From contig CAYLKS010000020.1 in NCBI GenBank assembly GCA_964384205.1, positions 11,534 to 37,305 on the forward strand: a stretch of DNA of 25,772 nucleotides, read 5' to 3'. Position numbers and translations under genes: made by a program. The notes under the pieces are model-generated. The model had not been told where the DNA came from, did not search any database, and saw only the letters and a program-made list of their open reading frames with translations. Of this stretch, positions 25,297 through 25,772 are shown in pieces; position 1 is the stretch's first letter, and the number at the start of each line of letters is the position of its first letter. Source of the stretch: CAYLKS01 sp964384205 [NCBI: uncultured bacterium]. GTDB taxonomy: Bacteria; JAGOEH01.

Positions 25297-25772
25297 AAAA
25301 GAAAAAGATCTTATATATTTCTCATTCAGCAGTTACTTCTTTTCATTTGAAAAAGATAAAAGAACTGAGTCGTTATTATAACATTTTACTTATAACACCC
25401 CATGTTGGTAAAGAAGAAGGAGTTATACATTATCCTGTTTCAAGACAAATAAATAGTAGTTTGGAACATAAAGTATTAAGATATTTTTTCCCATTAAAAA
25501 CATATATATCATTTAGTCCTTTTATAATAAAAGAAATTTTGGTTTTTAAACCAGATTTAATATATCTTGATGAGGAACCAATGGCTTTTATTTCTTTTTT
25601 TATAGTTTTATTAAAAAAAATTTTTTCCCCATATACACGTATAATTGTGTATACTTTTGAGAATATTAAGTTTAATTGGTATTTTAAATTTCCAAAATAT
25701 TTATTTTATAATTACTTTAAATTTTTTGTTTTAAAAAATATAGATGGTTTAATTTGTGCCACTTACTTTAGT
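25293..25772 (+). CDS. Glycosyltransferase N-terminal half (partial)
   Basis: From the ATG at 25293 the frame is open for 160 codons to the right edge. The start KKKKILYISHSAVTSFHLKK, the KPDLIYLDEEPMAF stretch near residue 95 and the later IDGLICAT fit the N-terminal domain of a GT-B (GT4-like) transferase; the donor-binding half lies beyond the window. The ATGA overlap with the previous gene places it in the same operon. Confidence 0.75.
   Translation, partial: MKKKKILYISHSAVTSFHLKKIKELSRYYNILLITPHVGKEEGVIHYPVSRQINSSLEHKVLRYFFPLKTYISFSPFIIKEILVFKPDLIYLDEEPMAFISFFIVLLKKIFSPYTRIIVYTFENIKFNWYFKFPKYLFYNYFKFFVLKNIDGLICATYFS

Noticed and set aside
1-25772. CRISPR arrays, insertion sequences, phage or toxin-antitoxin genes
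   Set aside because: No regularly spaced repeats, transposase, integrase or paired small toxin/antitoxin frames were seen on either strand.

Overview
The window comes from a very AT-rich bacterium. It is probably a diderm anaerobe: there is a periplasmic lytic transglycosylase, a thioredoxin-like protein with a lipoprotein-type leader, a secreted TPR protein, and a ferredoxin-rich (archaeal-type) split glutamate synthase. The gene mix suggests an uncultured FCB-like or neighbouring candidate phylum, but no marker here fixes the taxon, so this is a weak inference. No mobile element, CRISPR array or phage gene was seen.

Positions 1-22077 are almost entirely leftward (minus-strand) genes, apparently in three transcription units. 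(A) The glt unit (22077 to 16978) starts from a consensus promoter (TTGACA-17-TATAAT). It encodes a glutamate synthase divided in an unusual way: a glutaminase (Ntn) subunit, an FMN-domain subunit with two N-terminal 4Fe-4S motifs, and a fusion of the GXGXG domain to a GltD-like flavoprotein with C-terminal ferredoxin motifs. (B) The next unit runs 16702 to 6526: lytic transglycosylase, TPR protein, Der GTPase, PlsY acyltransferase, MerR-family regulator, tRNA-Pro(GGG), P-type Ca2+ ATPase, PilZ protein, and an ABC-2 exporter (ATPase plus permease). The tRNA with its T-tract, followed by an SD-less ATPase start, may split this unit in two. (C) From 6412 leftward: threonine dehydrogenase and glycine C-acetyltransferase (threonine to glycine plus acetyl-CoA), SSB, a TlpA-like thioredoxin, HflX, then a STAS anti-anti-sigma-like protein, an ECF sigma factor and a zinc-finger anti-sigma factor with a PDZ domain that runs off the left edge.

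Positions 22277-25772 are transcribed rightward, divergently from glt. They encode a surface-polysaccharide cluster of three GT-B glycosyltransferases (the last cut by the right edge) and a SAM methyltransferase, with overlapping ends. None of these four genes has a recognisable Shine-Dalgarno sequence, whereas nearly all leftward genes do.

The observations most worth following are the STAS / ECF sigma / zinc-finger-PDZ anti-sigma module, the GXGXG-GltD-ferredoxin fusion, the tRNA embedded between merR and the Ca2+ pump, and the altered cation site of that pump. Most other genes are ordinary housekeeping functions.
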